From: Gammaproteobacteria bacterium 45_16_T64
Lineage (GTDB): Bacteria > Pseudomonadota > Gammaproteobacteria > Pseudomonadales > Ketobacteraceae
DNA: 64,000 nt
Direction of reading: 5' to 3'
Assembly: GCA_002162955.1 (NCBI GenBank)
Contig: MABD01000011.1
Coordinates: forward strand, 85,693-149,692
This document shows positions 48,123 to 57,614 of this stretch, piece after piece. Below the pieces are notes generated by a model. The model was given only the letters and a program-made list of their open reading frames with translations, searched no databases and was not told the DNA's origin. The position numbers and the translations under genes were made by a program. Numbering within the stretch: position 1 is the first letter of the stretch; every line of letters starts with the position of its first letter.

Positions 48123-50544
48123 ATTGGTTGTGCATTGATGTTTTTGAATTGGATGTGGCAGCATTGTCCATTTCAGTGTTAATGAGTTCTGAGATGGGTG
48201 TTGGTTTACCAAATAGATACCCCTGAATGTAGTCACATTTATTTTGTTTGAGAAATTCTAATTGAGCGTTATCTTCAACGCCTTCAGCAACGACCTTTAA
48301 GCCTAGTTTGTGAGCCATAGCGATTACTGCAGCGGTTATTTCCATGTCGTCTTTATCGTGAGGGATATCCATTACAAAAGATCGATCGACTTTTAATATT
48401 TGAATAGGTAACTGCTTCAAATAGCTAAGAGAAGAGTACCCAGTTCCAAAGTCATCGATCGCCAAGTAGGTGCCTAGTTCGCGCAGCTGGTTGAGCGTGG
48501 CGATGGCATTTTGAACGTTATCCATGATAAGGCTTTCTGTGATTTCTAATTCCAGATTAGCAGGGTTTATGTTACTGCTTACGATCATATCTCGTACATG
48601 ACTCACTAGATTGGATTCGTGGAACTGTCGGGCAGAAAGGTTAATGGCAATGTGTCCATCTTTAGGTAGCAGCCCGTAGCTAATGAAGCGCTCTATATTT
48701 TCACAGGCATTTTTGATTACCCATTCGCCGATGGGAATGATTAGTCCAGTGTCTTCAGCAACTGAGATGAAGTCATTGGGAGGAACTAGTCCCCGTTTAG
48801 GGTGGTTCCATCGAATCAGCGCTTCGTAACCAAAAACCTGATTGCAATCAAGTTTAACTTTGGGTTGGTAATATAGTTCGAACTCGTCGTTTTGTAGCGC
48901 TAGTCGGAGCTCATTTTCAATTTTAAGTTGTTCTCTGATGACGGTGTTCATATCGGCAGAGAAAAATTGATAGTTATCCCTTCCAGCCTCCTTGGCTTTA
49001 TACATTGCAAGGTCAGCATTTTTCATTAGAGCGCTAGCATCTTCATTGCCTTCAGGGCCTATTGTGATACCTATGCTAGAGCTAATAATAACCTCTTGCC
49101 CTACGAGCCGAATGGGGACTTTCAGTACATCAAGTACTTTTCTTGCGATAGTATCTGCCTGTTGTGTTTGTTCCATTTCTGGAATAAGAATGGTGAACTC
49201 ATCGCCCCCCAGTCTAGCAATGGTGTCTGTGGGTCTGGTGCAAAACCTTAGGCGGTGGGCGATGGCGCGTAGTAGCTCATCGCCTTGGTCGTGACCAAGT
49301 GTGTCATTGATACGCTTGAAATGATCGATGTCGAGAAAAAGTAGGGCCAGTTTGTGGTGGGATCGCTGTGATTGCTTAATGGCTTTTTCGAGGCGGTTTC
49401 GAAATAGGTGCCGGTTAGATAACTTGGTGAGAGGATCATAAAGCGCCATTTGTTCTAGTTGGCTTTGTGCAGATTTCAGTTCTGACATGTCAGATATGCT
49501 ACCAAGAAACCCAGTGCATTCGTCGTTTAGCGTCAGTGGTTTTGCGTGACATAGGATAGTCGTTGTTTCACCGCTTTCTCTTAACAGGCGGTATTCCATT
49601 TTGAATTCTTTAGCGTTCTTAATGGTTTCTTTCCAGCGGCGTATAACGTTAAATCGCTCTTCAGGATGAAGTGCTTTGATCCAACCGTTGAAGGTGATTT
49701 CAAATTCGAATATACCGGTTATTTCTCGCCACCGATCATTGACGTAAATGTGGTTCCCTTCATTGTCAGTTTGAAACACTCCTACTGGGGATGCCGCGGT
49801 AAGTGTGCGAAAACGTTCTTCACTGGATTGTAATGCAGAGTTATCTTTTTCAATCTTATTGAGCATGCCATTGAAGGAGTCCACTAGATCCCCTAGTTCA
49901 TCATTGGACAGTTTTTCTGCTCGGTGAGAGTAGTCGTTATCAAGCTGCACTCTATTTGCTGTTTCTTGTAGGCTTTTGAGAGGGTCGGTAATAAAGCTTT
50001 GTAGTCTCACTGCTAAGACGTATGCGATCGCAAGAGAAAGTGCGGATATAAAACTGACAACAATTAAGTTCAGTATTGTGTGTGCTTGGAGTGTATCGAT
50101 GTCAGATGCAACCAGTAGCGACCCTATAGGCAGGTTATTTGATAAAATGGGTTGCGTGAACACTAGCCAGTGCTGAGTCTTACTGAACCCGAGTTTTCCA
50201 GGCATTTTTGGGCAGCCAATATTTTGCTGCAGGCCTGCGGTATATTGGGCGACCTTATTATTCTTTGCGTCATATAGGCACCCCGCTAAAATCGTAGAGT
50301 CAGCATTTAGTGAAGACAGCCTTTGCCTTGAAAGTGCAATATTCTTTAGAGAATCAAGTGATGTAGGCAGGCTATCCGATAGCAACCGACTAATAACGGT
50401 AAGCTTGTCTTCAGCATTTTTTTGAGCTATTTTTTGACCATGCAAAATGTTAAAAGTAGATGAGATCGCTAAAGCAATCAGGCTGCAAGTAATAGCAACC
50501 AAAATCGTTTTTTCTCGCAAAGAGAGTTTGTTTGTCCACTTCAT
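48121..50544 (-). CDS. Membrane sensor with HAMP, PAS, GGDEF and EAL domains
   Basis: This 807-residue c-di-GMP enzyme has transmembrane helices near residues 14-32 and 155-180 flanking a periplasmic sensor domain with paired cysteines. HAMP (about 180-235), PAS (about 245-355), GGDEF (about 370-530) and EAL (about 545-790) follow. The GGDEF motif is intact (RLGGDEFTI), with the inhibitory RxxD (RPTD) five residues upstream. EAL motifs YEALIRWNHP, ELEITESLIMD, DDFGTGYSSL and VAEGVED are also intact, so both synthesis and breakdown of c-di-GMP are possible. It stands alone and convergent to sucD. A role with the nearby Tad pilus is conceivable but unsupported. Confidence 0.93.
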   Translation of the reverse strand: MKWTNKLSLREKTILVAITCSLIALAISSTFNILHGQKIAQKNAEDKLTVISRLLSDSLPTSLDSLKNIALSRQRLSSLNADSTILAGCLYDAKNNKVAQYTAGLQQNIGCPKMPGKLGFSKTQHWLVFTQPILSNNLPIGSLLVASDIDTLQAHTILNLIVVSFISALSLAIAYVLAVRLQSFITDPLKSLQETANRVQLDNDYSHRAEKLSNDELGDLVDSFNGMLNKIEKDNSALQSSEERFRTLTAASPVGVFQTDNEGNHIYVNDRWREITGIFEFEITFNGWIKALHPEERFNVIRRWKETIKNAKEFKMEYRLLRESGETTTILCHAKPLTLNDECTGFLGSISDMSELKSAQSQLEQMALYDPLTKLSNRHLFRNRLEKAIKQSQRSHHKLALLFLDIDHFKRINDTLGHDQGDELLRAIAHRLRFCTRPTDTIARLGGDEFTILIPEMEQTQQADTIARKVLDVLKVPIRLVGQEVIISSSIGITIGPEGNEDASALMKNADLAMYKAKEAGRDNYQFFSADMNTVIREQLKIENELRLALQNDEFELYYQPKVKLDCNQVFGYEALIRWNHPKRGLVPPNDFISVAEDTGLIIPIGEWVIKNACENIERFISYGLLPKDGHIAINLSARQFHESNLVSHVRDMIVSSNINPANLELEITESLIMDNVQNAIATLNQLRELGTYLAIDDFGTGYSSLSYLKQLPIQILKVDRSFVMDIPHDKDDMEITAAVIAMAHKLGLKVVAEGVEDNAQLEFLKQNKCDYIQGYLFGKPTPISELINTEMDNAATSNSKTSMHNQ

Positions 50545-50692
50545 AGATGGAAATGCTGCCCAGCTGATTACATGCAGAGGTTATGCTATATGGTTGTTTG
50601 CTAAAGGGGTTTCTAAAGCGACTGTTACTCCTAACTATAGCGCAAAACCTCGTGTTTCCCATTGGAGTGTTGTTGCTTTCAGCCTAGTCAGG

Positions 50693-51433
50693 CTAGGCAT
50701 TTTGAGGGTTTAGCACTTCGTTCTTGGGTAATGTACGCAATTTGTCTGAAAAATCGAACACTAAGGAGCGTTTTTCATATACAGCATCTATTTTTTGCCC
50801 ATTCCAATGATAAGAAAGGTGGGCGCTTTGGATGGGAATGCTAGCGGCAGTAGGCCGAAGAAGAGCCATGCATTCTCCATCAGGGTTGCGTACGGAAGGG
50901 TAGAGGATGCCCCAAGCTTTCGCTTTCTTTTGGAGGGCGCCAAAATGTTGAGCATTTGAATAGTCGTTGGGGTCAGGTGTTACCAAGTGAGTGAAGTCGG
51001 TACCTCTGACGTCGACCAATGGTTGAAGGACCTTGCCGATATATACTCGCATATCTATTTCGCAATGCCCCTCATTGGTTGCACGTAGGAAACGCTCCCG
51101 ATGAAAAATCGTCTCTTGGATGGCGGTTTTGAGATCTCTAGCGGCATAATATATGCCAAAGCTACCATCGGTGAATCTGCTTGGGTTGCCTATATGAGTA
51201 AAGGCGGCCATGATGACTGAAGCGCCTGGACCAGATACTCGGTCGTTGGGGGCGACAAGTTGAAGGTGGCCAATTTCCTCTTGTAGTCTTTCATTGGTCA
51301 TCCCTTCGAGTTCAAAAGCCTCTTCCATAAGCTCCGGTGGGGTGAATTGCTCAAAGAAATTAATGGTGGGTATTTTAGAGGGTAGTATTCTATATTGATT
51401 GCCGGTAACGATAGTTCGCGGGATTTTTTGCAT
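50693..51433 (-). CDS. RES-domain toxin
   Basis: This 246-residue protein contains a RES domain: Arg in the NPSRFTDGSFGIYYAARDLKTAI segment, Glu in QETIFHRERF and Ser in YPSVRNPDGEC. RES toxins (for example MbcT and the Pseudomonas RES proteins) degrade NAD+. It lies 33 bp downstream of an antitoxin-like gene on the same strand, the standard Xre-then-RES order. A 6-bp hairpin (50682-50698) overlaps the stop. The toxin residues look intact, so the module should be functional. Confidence 0.88.
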   Translation of the reverse strand: MQKIPRTIVTGNQYRILPSKIPTINFFEQFTPPELMEEAFELEGMTNERLQEEIGHLQLVAPNDRVSGPGASVIMAAFTHIGNPSRFTDGSFGIYYAARDLKTAIQETIFHRERFLRATNEGHCEIDMRVYIGKVLQPLVDVRGTDFTHLVTPDPNDYSNAQHFGALQKKAKAWGILYPSVRNPDGECMALLRPTAASIPIQSAHLSYHWNGQKIDAVYEKRSLVFDFSDKLRTLPKNEVLNPQNA

Positions 51434-51466
51434 TATTGTTCTTATATATGGATAAGTGGTGGCGCT

Positions 51467-51892
51467 TTACAAGCCGCGTTCAGCATCTAAGTAGCGGCGG
51501 ATGTTGGCGAAGTCGTCGGTATCACCCTGAAGCATAAGATCTAACGCACTCTTACCGTCGAAAAGCACTGCAGAATTACTTTTTCTTATCCATTCAGCTG
51601 CGCGTCGTGCGTTGGGAAGTAAAATATTAAGAGCTTTGTATATTCCCATAATATAGGAAATGCGTTCTAGAGTGTCCTTACTAAGCTTCGCGGGTTCCGA
51701 GTGTTTACCTTCTGCGAAGTTTTTCATGTCTTGGAAGCAGCCTTGAGGAAGGGGCCCCAGGATTATGATTTGATCCGTTGAATCGATCCCCCATTCTTCT
51801 GTCATGCCAAAAAAATTAAGGATCGCTGCTGCTGAGAGGCGATCTTCTTTGGTTTTTAGGTGTGAAGTGGGTGAGGCCTGAGCGCTGAGCAT
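51467..51892 (-). CDS. Xre/MbcA/ParS-type antitoxin
   Basis: This 141-residue protein has a helical N-terminal DNA-binding part and a C-terminal MbcA/ParS toxin-binding domain (RISYIMGIYKALNILLPNARRAAEWIRKSN, then the GKSALDLMLQGDTDDFANIRRYLDAERGL end). This C-terminal pattern is diagnostic of antitoxins paired with RES toxins. It probably binds the inverted repeat just upstream to repress the operon. The start ATG at 51892 has GGAG seven bases upstream, inside that repeat. Confidence 0.88.
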   Translation of the reverse strand: MLSAQASPTSHLKTKEDRLSAAAILNFFGMTEEWGIDSTDQIIILGPLPQGCFQDMKNFAEGKHSEPAKLSKDTLERISYIMGIYKALNILLPNARRAAEWIRKSNSAVLFDGKSALDLMLQGDTDDFANIRRYLDAERGL

Positions 51893-51899
51893 GGCGCAT

Positions 51900-51936
51900 C
51901 TCCATAATAAAACAGGGTGTAGACTTTATTATGGAG
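51900..51936. promoter_or_regulatory. 12-bp perfect inverted repeat, toxin-antitoxin operator
   Basis: CTCCATAATAAA and TTTATTATGGAG are perfect inverted arms 13 bases apart, ending eight bases before the antitoxin start. Read on the minus strand, the second arm ends in GGAG, the ribosome binding site. It is a likely operator for the antitoxin and could also form an mRNA hairpin hiding the binding site. Confidence 0.75.
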
Positions 51937-51980
51937 GTGTTTGAAACAAAAACAATCAATTTTCGAAAGGTGAGGGTGGG

Positions 51981-53531
51981 TTACCGTTGTTTTTTCGACA
52001 CTGAATCTAACTTGATCCCAACAAGTGCCAGTTTTAATAGTTTGATTGGACTACGAGTGAACATTACGTTGATAAGATCTACGAAGAGATTGTACTTTTT
52101 CTGAGTGTATGGGTACCAGTTGGGTTCAATGATGCTGCTGTCTTTATCTACAAGAATGGACTTACTTCGTGTGTACCCCAATAAACCTTCTTCGCCCTTT
52201 TGTCGGCCAAACCCGCTATCTTTACATCCACCAAAGGGTAGTGAAGGGTTTCCTTCGGTTAACATAACATTGTTGATGGATACTGCTCCACATTCTAATT
52301 GTCTCGATACCCTATCAGCTCTTGTTAGGTCCTTGCTCCAGACTGAGGCTGACAACCCAAATTGTGTGTTGTTGGTAATTTGGATGACTTCTTCTTCTGT
52401 GGAGAATTTGAATACAGGAAGTAGAGGGCCAAATGTTTCTTCGTTTACGACATCCATTGACTCATCCAGATTGGTGAGAATGGTAGGGAGAAAAAACATT
52501 TCGTTTTCATGGAGCATTTCTCCACCGGTGAGTACCTTGGCACCTTTGACTCTTGCATCTTCTACTTGCTTACGTGCTATGTCGAGTTGGAAATCAACGG
52601 TCATCCCGCCTATATCCGCATTCCCCGTATCTCCGGTGTTCAGCACTAATTTATTCACTTCTACTGTCAATTTTTCGATAAACTGATCGTATATTTTGTC
52701 TTGAACATAAATCCGCTCTACAGAGCTGCAGGACTGCCCTGCATTGGTGAGCGCTCCCCATATGACACCGGCTACCGCGCGATCTATATTAACATCATCA
52801 AAAACAATCGCTTGGTCCTTGCCGCCCAACTCAAGGTCAACTGGGATTAGTTTTTCTGCGGCTTGGGCCAAGATTCTCTTTCCGGTTCTTGCGCTACCGG
52901 TAAAGAATATTTTTGCTGGGCGTTGATCTATAAGGCGTTGTGCTGTCGTGCCTGTCCCGTAGGTAATAAATACGCTCTGTTCAATCATCGGGGCGACAGC
53001 AAAAATCTTTTCCATCAACCCTGTCATTGGAGTAACTTCTGAGGGTTTAAATACTACGGTGTTTCCGGTGACATAAGCTGCCAGGATGGAGGTGATGCTG
53101 ATATGAAAAGGGTAGTTCCATGGGGCGATGATTAACACTGTGCCTAAAGGTTCGTGATATATTTTGGATTTCTTACCCATCAATGTGATGGGGGTAGATA
53201 CTTTTTTATCCTTGAGTATTTTGGGCGCGTTGTGAATTAACCATTCAAAATTATCAAGCACCCCCATGATTTCGGAAACCATGGCATCCGTTCGACTTTT
53301 TCGCGTTTCTTTACAGATGATGTCGGCGATTTCTTCTTTGTGGTCTCGTACGTAATCAATTAGCCTTTCAACATCTTCGAGTCGATTTTTTAGCGGGACT
53401 TTTTGAAGGCGCTGGAATGCTTTGCGGGCACTGGAATAGGTTTCAATTATTTGTTCTTCGCTGGTCTCAGTGATTTGATCAATGGAAATTGTATGCTTCT
53501 TGGTGGCTTTTGCCTTGGTCTTTGTGTTCAT
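51981..53531 (-). CDS. NAD(P)-dependent aldehyde dehydrogenase
   Basis: This 516-residue ALDH has the substrate segment TVLIIAPWNYPFHI, nucleotide motif FTGSARTGKRI, catalytic Glu in LELGGKDQAIVF, catalytic Cys in NAGQSCSSVERIYV and late NPSLPFGGCKDSGFGR. The C-terminal 45 residues, with a hydrophobic helix (LFVDLINVMFTRSPIKLLKLALVGI), are longer than in soluble ALDHs and may dock to the membrane. It is the last gene of the operon with the GMC oxidoreductase and probably oxidises the aldehyde that enzyme makes. The substrate is unknown. Confidence 0.92.
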   Translation of the reverse strand: MNTKTKAKATKKHTISIDQITETSEEQIIETYSSARKAFQRLQKVPLKNRLEDVERLIDYVRDHKEEIADIICKETRKSRTDAMVSEIMGVLDNFEWLIHNAPKILKDKKVSTPITLMGKKSKIYHEPLGTVLIIAPWNYPFHISITSILAAYVTGNTVVFKPSEVTPMTGLMEKIFAVAPMIEQSVFITYGTGTTAQRLIDQRPAKIFFTGSARTGKRILAQAAEKLIPVDLELGGKDQAIVFDDVNIDRAVAGVIWGALTNAGQSCSSVERIYVQDKIYDQFIEKLTVEVNKLVLNTGDTGNADIGGMTVDFQLDIARKQVEDARVKGAKVLTGGEMLHENEMFFLPTILTNLDESMDVVNEETFGPLLPVFKFSTEEEVIQITNNTQFGLSASVWSKDLTRADRVSRQLECGAVSINNVMLTEGNPSLPFGGCKDSGFGRQKGEEGLLGYTRSKSILVDKDSSIIEPNWYPYTQKKYNLFVDLINVMFTRSPIKLLKLALVGIKLDSVSKKQR

Positions 53532-53535
53532 GGAA

Positions 53536-53955
53536 TTATCCTTGTTGATCAGGTTTGCAGATTACATTGTAATCAATCACGTCGTGGACGAGCGGGCCGG
53601 TATACGATGAGTGGGTTTTGTTTGAATAATATAGGCTGTATATAACCCCACGAAGACTGATGTTTAACATCCTAAATGGAGGTGCGATAAGCCCCGGCAT
53701 CCTTTCCGCATTATTAGCTAGCCACAGAATAAGAGTGATCAGTGACGTTGGGGCGTAATTAAATCCAAGTAATAGATAGCCGAACGCGGCGATGTCGCCT
53801 GTGTCGGCGGGGGTCATCACTTCATCAATATATTCGCAGCAGCCTGTGTCAGAGAAGGAGGGGTAACTCCCATTTCTTGGAACTACTATATCGCCAAGCT
53901 TATTAAGGCCGTTGAGTTGTTTTCGAGTGTAATACTCTGATGCACCTAGCTTCAT
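53536..53955 (-). CDS. Small partner subunit of the GMC oxidoreductase, hypothetical
   Basis: This 139-residue protein begins ASEYYTRKQLNGLNKLGDIVVP and has SFSDTGCCEYIDEVM. The pattern suggests a gluconate 2-dehydrogenase subunit 3-like protein, which forms the small subunit of membrane GMC dehydrogenases. Unlike most of that family it lacks a Tat signal. It overlaps the GMC gene stop (ATGA), so the two are translated together. The family call is tentative; the operon partnership is firm. Confidence 0.65.
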   Translation of the reverse strand: MKLGASEYYTRKQLNGLNKLGDIVVPRNGSYPSFSDTGCCEYIDEVMTPADTGDIAAFGYLLLGFNYAPTSLITLILWLANNAERMPGLIAPPFRMLNISLRGVIYSLYYSNKTHSSYTGPLVHDVIDYNVICKPDQQG

Positions 53956-55385
53956 GCGACGACCTCTTTTGTTGCGATGTTAGGTTGTGTGGTTCTTTGT
54001 CCTGATTCAGCCAAGATACTCTCACTGGCGCGGTGGGCCATGGCCAATATGGTTAACATTGGGTTTATACCGGGAGCATTGGGAAAAGTAGATGAGTCTG
54101 CAATAAAGAGGTTTTTCATGCCGTGCACTTGGAAATTTTCATTGACCACCGACGTTAATTCATTTTCACCAATAGTACACCCGCCCATGAGGTGTAGGCC
54201 GATACGCATTGGAGATGTCATGGTTTCGTAGGCTCCAAGTGAATTGAACATATCTTTGACAATACGATTGCCATGATTCGCTCGCTGTTGATCACCATCA
54301 GAGAGCGGTTTTTTAATAATCACTTTTCCACTGTTATTCAGCGTTATCTTTCCGGCAGCCTGGTCTCTTACTGCGACTTCAATGCATGCCATGTTTCTGT
54401 AGCGTTGCATAAATTGTTGGTGATCATGGCCATATCCTTGCTTAAGTAAGGCAATAGCAATAGGTCCGGCAAATACATTTTCTAGCTTAAATCCCCAATC
54501 GCGAAAACGCGGGTCTGAAGATTTTAATGTTTGAAAATAGCCTTTGTGAGAGTCAATGATGTCATCAAAAAATGCGATGCTCATCCATTGTGGGTGGCAA
54601 TGAAAATTTTCTCCAAGTGCGGGAAGCTTATTTTGAAGTTGAGACTTCAACAGTAGCTTGGTCGTCCCAATGGCTCCAGACGCGAGGATGCACTTGGCAC
54701 CATAATAGGTAGTGGGTTGGCCTTTGCAATTACCTTGTACCGTTACGAACGATTCGCCATGGATGACTTCCGCCACCTCAAATTCAGATACAAGTGTCAT
54801 ACCATTGGATTCGGCCATCGGAATGAACGTTTCTAACGTGCTTTGTTTCGATTTTCTTGCACAGCCGCCTAAACAAACAATGCAATCATTATCGTTATTG
54901 CAGTTGGCTTGCCCACGACGTAAAGGTGACCATTCAAAACCGAGGTTATCGAACCCTTTGGCGTAAAGTTCGGCATTTCCGTTCCAGTCCTCTTTTTGCA
55001 TATTGTAGAGACTGAGGTGACTTTCCACTTCGTCGTAATGGCGATTCATCATATCAAGTTTATGAAACTTGATATTGGACTGGGTACGCCAATCCTCATA
55101 AGCGACATCATCAAAGCGATCAAGCAAGCACTGGTTGATGACCGTGCCGCCACCAACCACTTTTCCGCGTAGGAATATTTGATCTGCGTTGGTATTCATC
55201 TCAGTGCCACCGCCCCACATTAGATTGGCGTTAGCGTGCATCTCGTTACTCGAGAAGGACTCTGATGAGTAGCGTTTGCCTGCCTCAAGCATGAGCACTT
55301 TTGCACCTGTGCGGCTTAAATAATAGGAAAGAGCCCCTCCGGATGCACCGGATCCAACAATGATGTAATCGTAAAACTTTTTCAT
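53952..55385 (-). CDS. GMC-family FAD oxidoreductase with a cysteine cluster
   Basis: This 477-residue protein has the N-terminal FAD motif YIIVGSGASGGALSYYLSR, the GMC loop GKVVGGGTVINQCL, and the C-terminal domain with MGGCTIGE and ADSSTFPNAPGINPMLTILAMAHR. Residues near 165-182 contain C-x5-C-x2-C-x3-C, resembling the iron-sulfur cluster site reported for bacterial FAD-dependent glucose dehydrogenases that work with a small subunit. No signal peptide is seen. The enzyme should oxidise an alcohol or sugar and hand electrons to a carrier. The neighbours are the small subunit, an ALDH and a PLP enzyme. Confidence 0.88.
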   Translation of the reverse strand: MKKFYDYIIVGSGASGGALSYYLSRTGAKVLMLEAGKRYSSESFSSNEMHANANLMWGGGTEMNTNADQIFLRGKVVGGGTVINQCLLDRFDDVAYEDWRTQSNIKFHKLDMMNRHYDEVESHLSLYNMQKEDWNGNAELYAKGFDNLGFEWSPLRRGQANCNNDNDCIVCLGGCARKSKQSTLETFIPMAESNGMTLVSEFEVAEVIHGESFVTVQGNCKGQPTTYYGAKCILASGAIGTTKLLLKSQLQNKLPALGENFHCHPQWMSIAFFDDIIDSHKGYFQTLKSSDPRFRDWGFKLENVFAGPIAIALLKQGYGHDHQQFMQRYRNMACIEVAVRDQAAGKITLNNSGKVIIKKPLSDGDQQRANHGNRIVKDMFNSLGAYETMTSPMRIGLHLMGGCTIGENELTSVVNENFQVHGMKNLFIADSSTFPNAPGINPMLTILAMAHRASESILAESGQRTTQPNIATKEVVA

Positions 55386-55431
55386 AACTTGCCCTTGTTA
55401 TTCGGGTCGCATAAATATTTTTTTGAAAGCT

Positions 55432-56628
55432 CTATACAAAGCACTGTCCGTCGCCGCGGTAGGTATTTATATGGTCAATGACGCTGCCGTTTTGTATGAC
55501 GGCCATTTTAGTAAAACGTTCGCATAACTCACCGGCCTTGCAATGCCTAAAAAATACAGGGCTACCGATTTCAAGCAATTTGCCTTTGTATTTGAGTGGA
55601 GTTTGAACCTCTCCAGCCCCTTCGTTCTGTATATAAGATAGCCTCTTGGGTAAGTAAGGTTTGGGTAGTTTTAATTCGTCAGGTGCACCTGATGCAATAT
55701 ATCCACCACCCGAACAGGTATAAATGTTTTTCCTTGGCTGCCGAGCGATTTCTAGTGCAAACCCTGCGGCGGGTTTGTGTTGGAAATGTGAGTAGTAATC
55801 AAAAAGGTGCGGCGCGAAAAAGCCACTCCCTACTGCGACTTCTGTTACTGCCGCCTCTAGAATCGTACTCTCGATGCTGCCAGTTCCACCACCGTTCACC
55901 AGCCGAATGTCGGCGCCGTGTTGCTTGAGTGCTGCAACAGTGGTACCTCTTCTTTCGGCTATAGTACTTATCGCTTTGCTTTTTAGCCTTTTTACAATGG
56001 GGTTTTCTAAATGTTTACCGGGCAGCCTGTCCCCTAGGCCTGCTATTTGTGCTTCGTACCCCATCACTGAGCAAAGCTCTACATGGGGTAGTGTTCTAAT
56101 TTGTTTGTAGAGATTGACGGCATTTTCCGCTGAGCGTATGGGGGAACGGTAGACTCCAAAATACAGACCGGGGAAGTCTACTGACATGTCCAGGTCCATG
56201 CAAAGTAGCGCATTGATACCCAGGCTTTTTGCTTCACTATTAACGACCCGGGCTTGGGCCATAGAATCAACCATAAAATAAATGGTCTTACCTGATTTTA
56301 CACGCTTGCAGGCCTCATTAATGGCGTTTGCTTGCATGCTTGGGTATGCGATGAGTAAATCATCAAACCCTTGATCGGCTAAGAAGGCGGCTTCCATTGG
56401 GTGGAAGGACATGATTCCGCGGAATTGACTATTTGTGTTGAGTATTCTTTCCATCACCCAACGGCATCTGATGGATTTTGAAGCAATTCGAATAGGTGTG
56501 TTGTTCGCGCGCAACGCTATGTCTTGGATATTTTGATCCAAATTATCAACATCTAACCAGGCGAAGGGAAGTTGTTCTTCTGAGAATGCTTGCTGATATG
56601 ACTTGTAGGTAGGACGAGCGTTATTCAT
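55432..56628 (-). CDS. PLP-dependent amino acid aldolase/deaminase (D-threonine aldolase / alanine racemase fold)
   Basis: This 398-residue fold-type III PLP enzyme has the PLP lysine in RIASKSIRC near residue 51. A glycine-rich phosphate site (VNGGGTGSIESTI) and a C-terminal metal-site-like FFRHCKAGELCERF follow, as in D-threonine aldolase / D-serine dehydratase relatives. It lacks the second catalytic domain pattern of true alanine racemase. It heads the minus-strand operon, 46 bp before the GMC gene. Its product could be an aldehyde for the downstream ALDH (inference). Confidence 0.85.
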   Translation of the reverse strand: MNNARPTYKSYQQAFSEEQLPFAWLDVDNLDQNIQDIALRANNTPIRIASKSIRCRWVMERILNTNSQFRGIMSFHPMEAAFLADQGFDDLLIAYPSMQANAINEACKRVKSGKTIYFMVDSMAQARVVNSEAKSLGINALLCMDLDMSVDFPGLYFGVYRSPIRSAENAVNLYKQIRTLPHVELCSVMGYEAQIAGLGDRLPGKHLENPIVKRLKSKAISTIAERRGTTVAALKQHGADIRLVNGGGTGSIESTILEAAVTEVAVGSGFFAPHLFDYYSHFQHKPAAGFALEIARQPRKNIYTCSGGGYIASGAPDELKLPKPYLPKRLSYIQNEGAGEVQTPLKYKGKLLEIGSPVFFRHCKAGELCERFTKMAVIQNGSVIDHINTYRGDGQCFV

Positions 56629-56834
56629 AGTTTTGTTAGCCTAATTTCAGTCCATAAAACAATATATGGAACGATCGTACCACAAGGTCTTGAGGATGAG
56701 TAGATTAAACTTCGTTTATAGCGGTATAAATAGGAAAATTCAGGTAATTAAGCTATTGCTGTTGTGCTACTGAGCATTAAATAATCTTTTCAAAACCTGG
56801 TATGATGCGGATCAGTGACAATTAAGGAGATAGT

Positions 56835-57542
56835 GTGGGTGTAATAGACGAATTGCTGATGGGGGGGACGACTCTAGAGGTGGCTGCATTCGTTTGGTTC
56901 GTATTTAGTTGGGTGGGGTATACCTACTTTTCTGAGTATCAATCTAGCCGAAAGCGTTGTTTGTCCAATACGTTGCACCGCCATCGTGAAATATGGATGA
57001 AGAACATGATGACGCACGACAATCGAGTGGCTGATGTTGCACTCATTGCCAATTTAGAGCGAAGCGTCTCCTTTTTTGCATCGACTAGTTTGATCGTGAT
57101 TGCCGGAGCACTAACCTTAATAGGTTCGCTGGATAGGTTGCAGAACTTACCCGTCGATGTCATGCAAAATCAGCAAGCATGGGGTATTAAGTTGGTGATT
57201 CTGATAGGTATATTTATTTATGCTTTTTTCAAATTCACTTGGTCTTTACGCCAATATGGTTTCGCGTCCGTCATGATCGGTAGTGCACCAAACTCATATG
57301 ATAGTAAAGAAGACCGCCAGGCGTTTGGGAAGGAGGCTGCAATGGTAATTTCTCGTGCTGCACACGCCTACAACCTTGGTTTGCGGTCGTATTATTTTGC
57401 GTTGGCTTTTTTGGTGTGGTTTGTGAGTGGTTTGGGCTTTATTACGTCTACCGCGATTGTTGTTTGGGTATTGTATCGTCGAGAGTTTAAATCACGAGTG
57501 CTGAAAGCGCTGTCTCGTTCTAAGGGAATCTCATTGCCTTAG
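56835..57542 (+). CDS. DUF599 family membrane protein
   Basis: This 235-residue protein has four hydrophobic segments (near residues 14-32, 78-98, 115-135 and 185-210) and the DUF599 pattern RHREIWMKNMMTHDNRVADVALIANLERSVSFFASTSLIVIAG and FKFTWSLRQYGFASVMIGSAP. The start is GTG 56835 with AAGGAGAT upstream. The function of DUF599 is unknown. The gene is divergent from the PLP enzyme operon. Confidence 0.85.
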   Translation: MGVIDELLMGGTTLEVAAFVWFVFSWVGYTYFSEYQSSRKRCLSNTLHRHREIWMKNMMTHDNRVADVALIANLERSVSFFASTSLIVIAGALTLIGSLDRLQNLPVDVMQNQQAWGIKLVILIGIFIYAFFKFTWSLRQYGFASVMIGSAPNSYDSKEDRQAFGKEAAMVISRAAHAYNLGLRSYYFALAFLVWFVSGLGFITSTAIVVWVLYRREFKSRVLKALSRSKGISLP

Positions 57543-57614
57543 GGTTTAGTTGTGAACAATTGCATGCAATTTATCGGTTAGACGTGGATAATGTGGCCAA
57601 AAAGGAGGGGGGCT

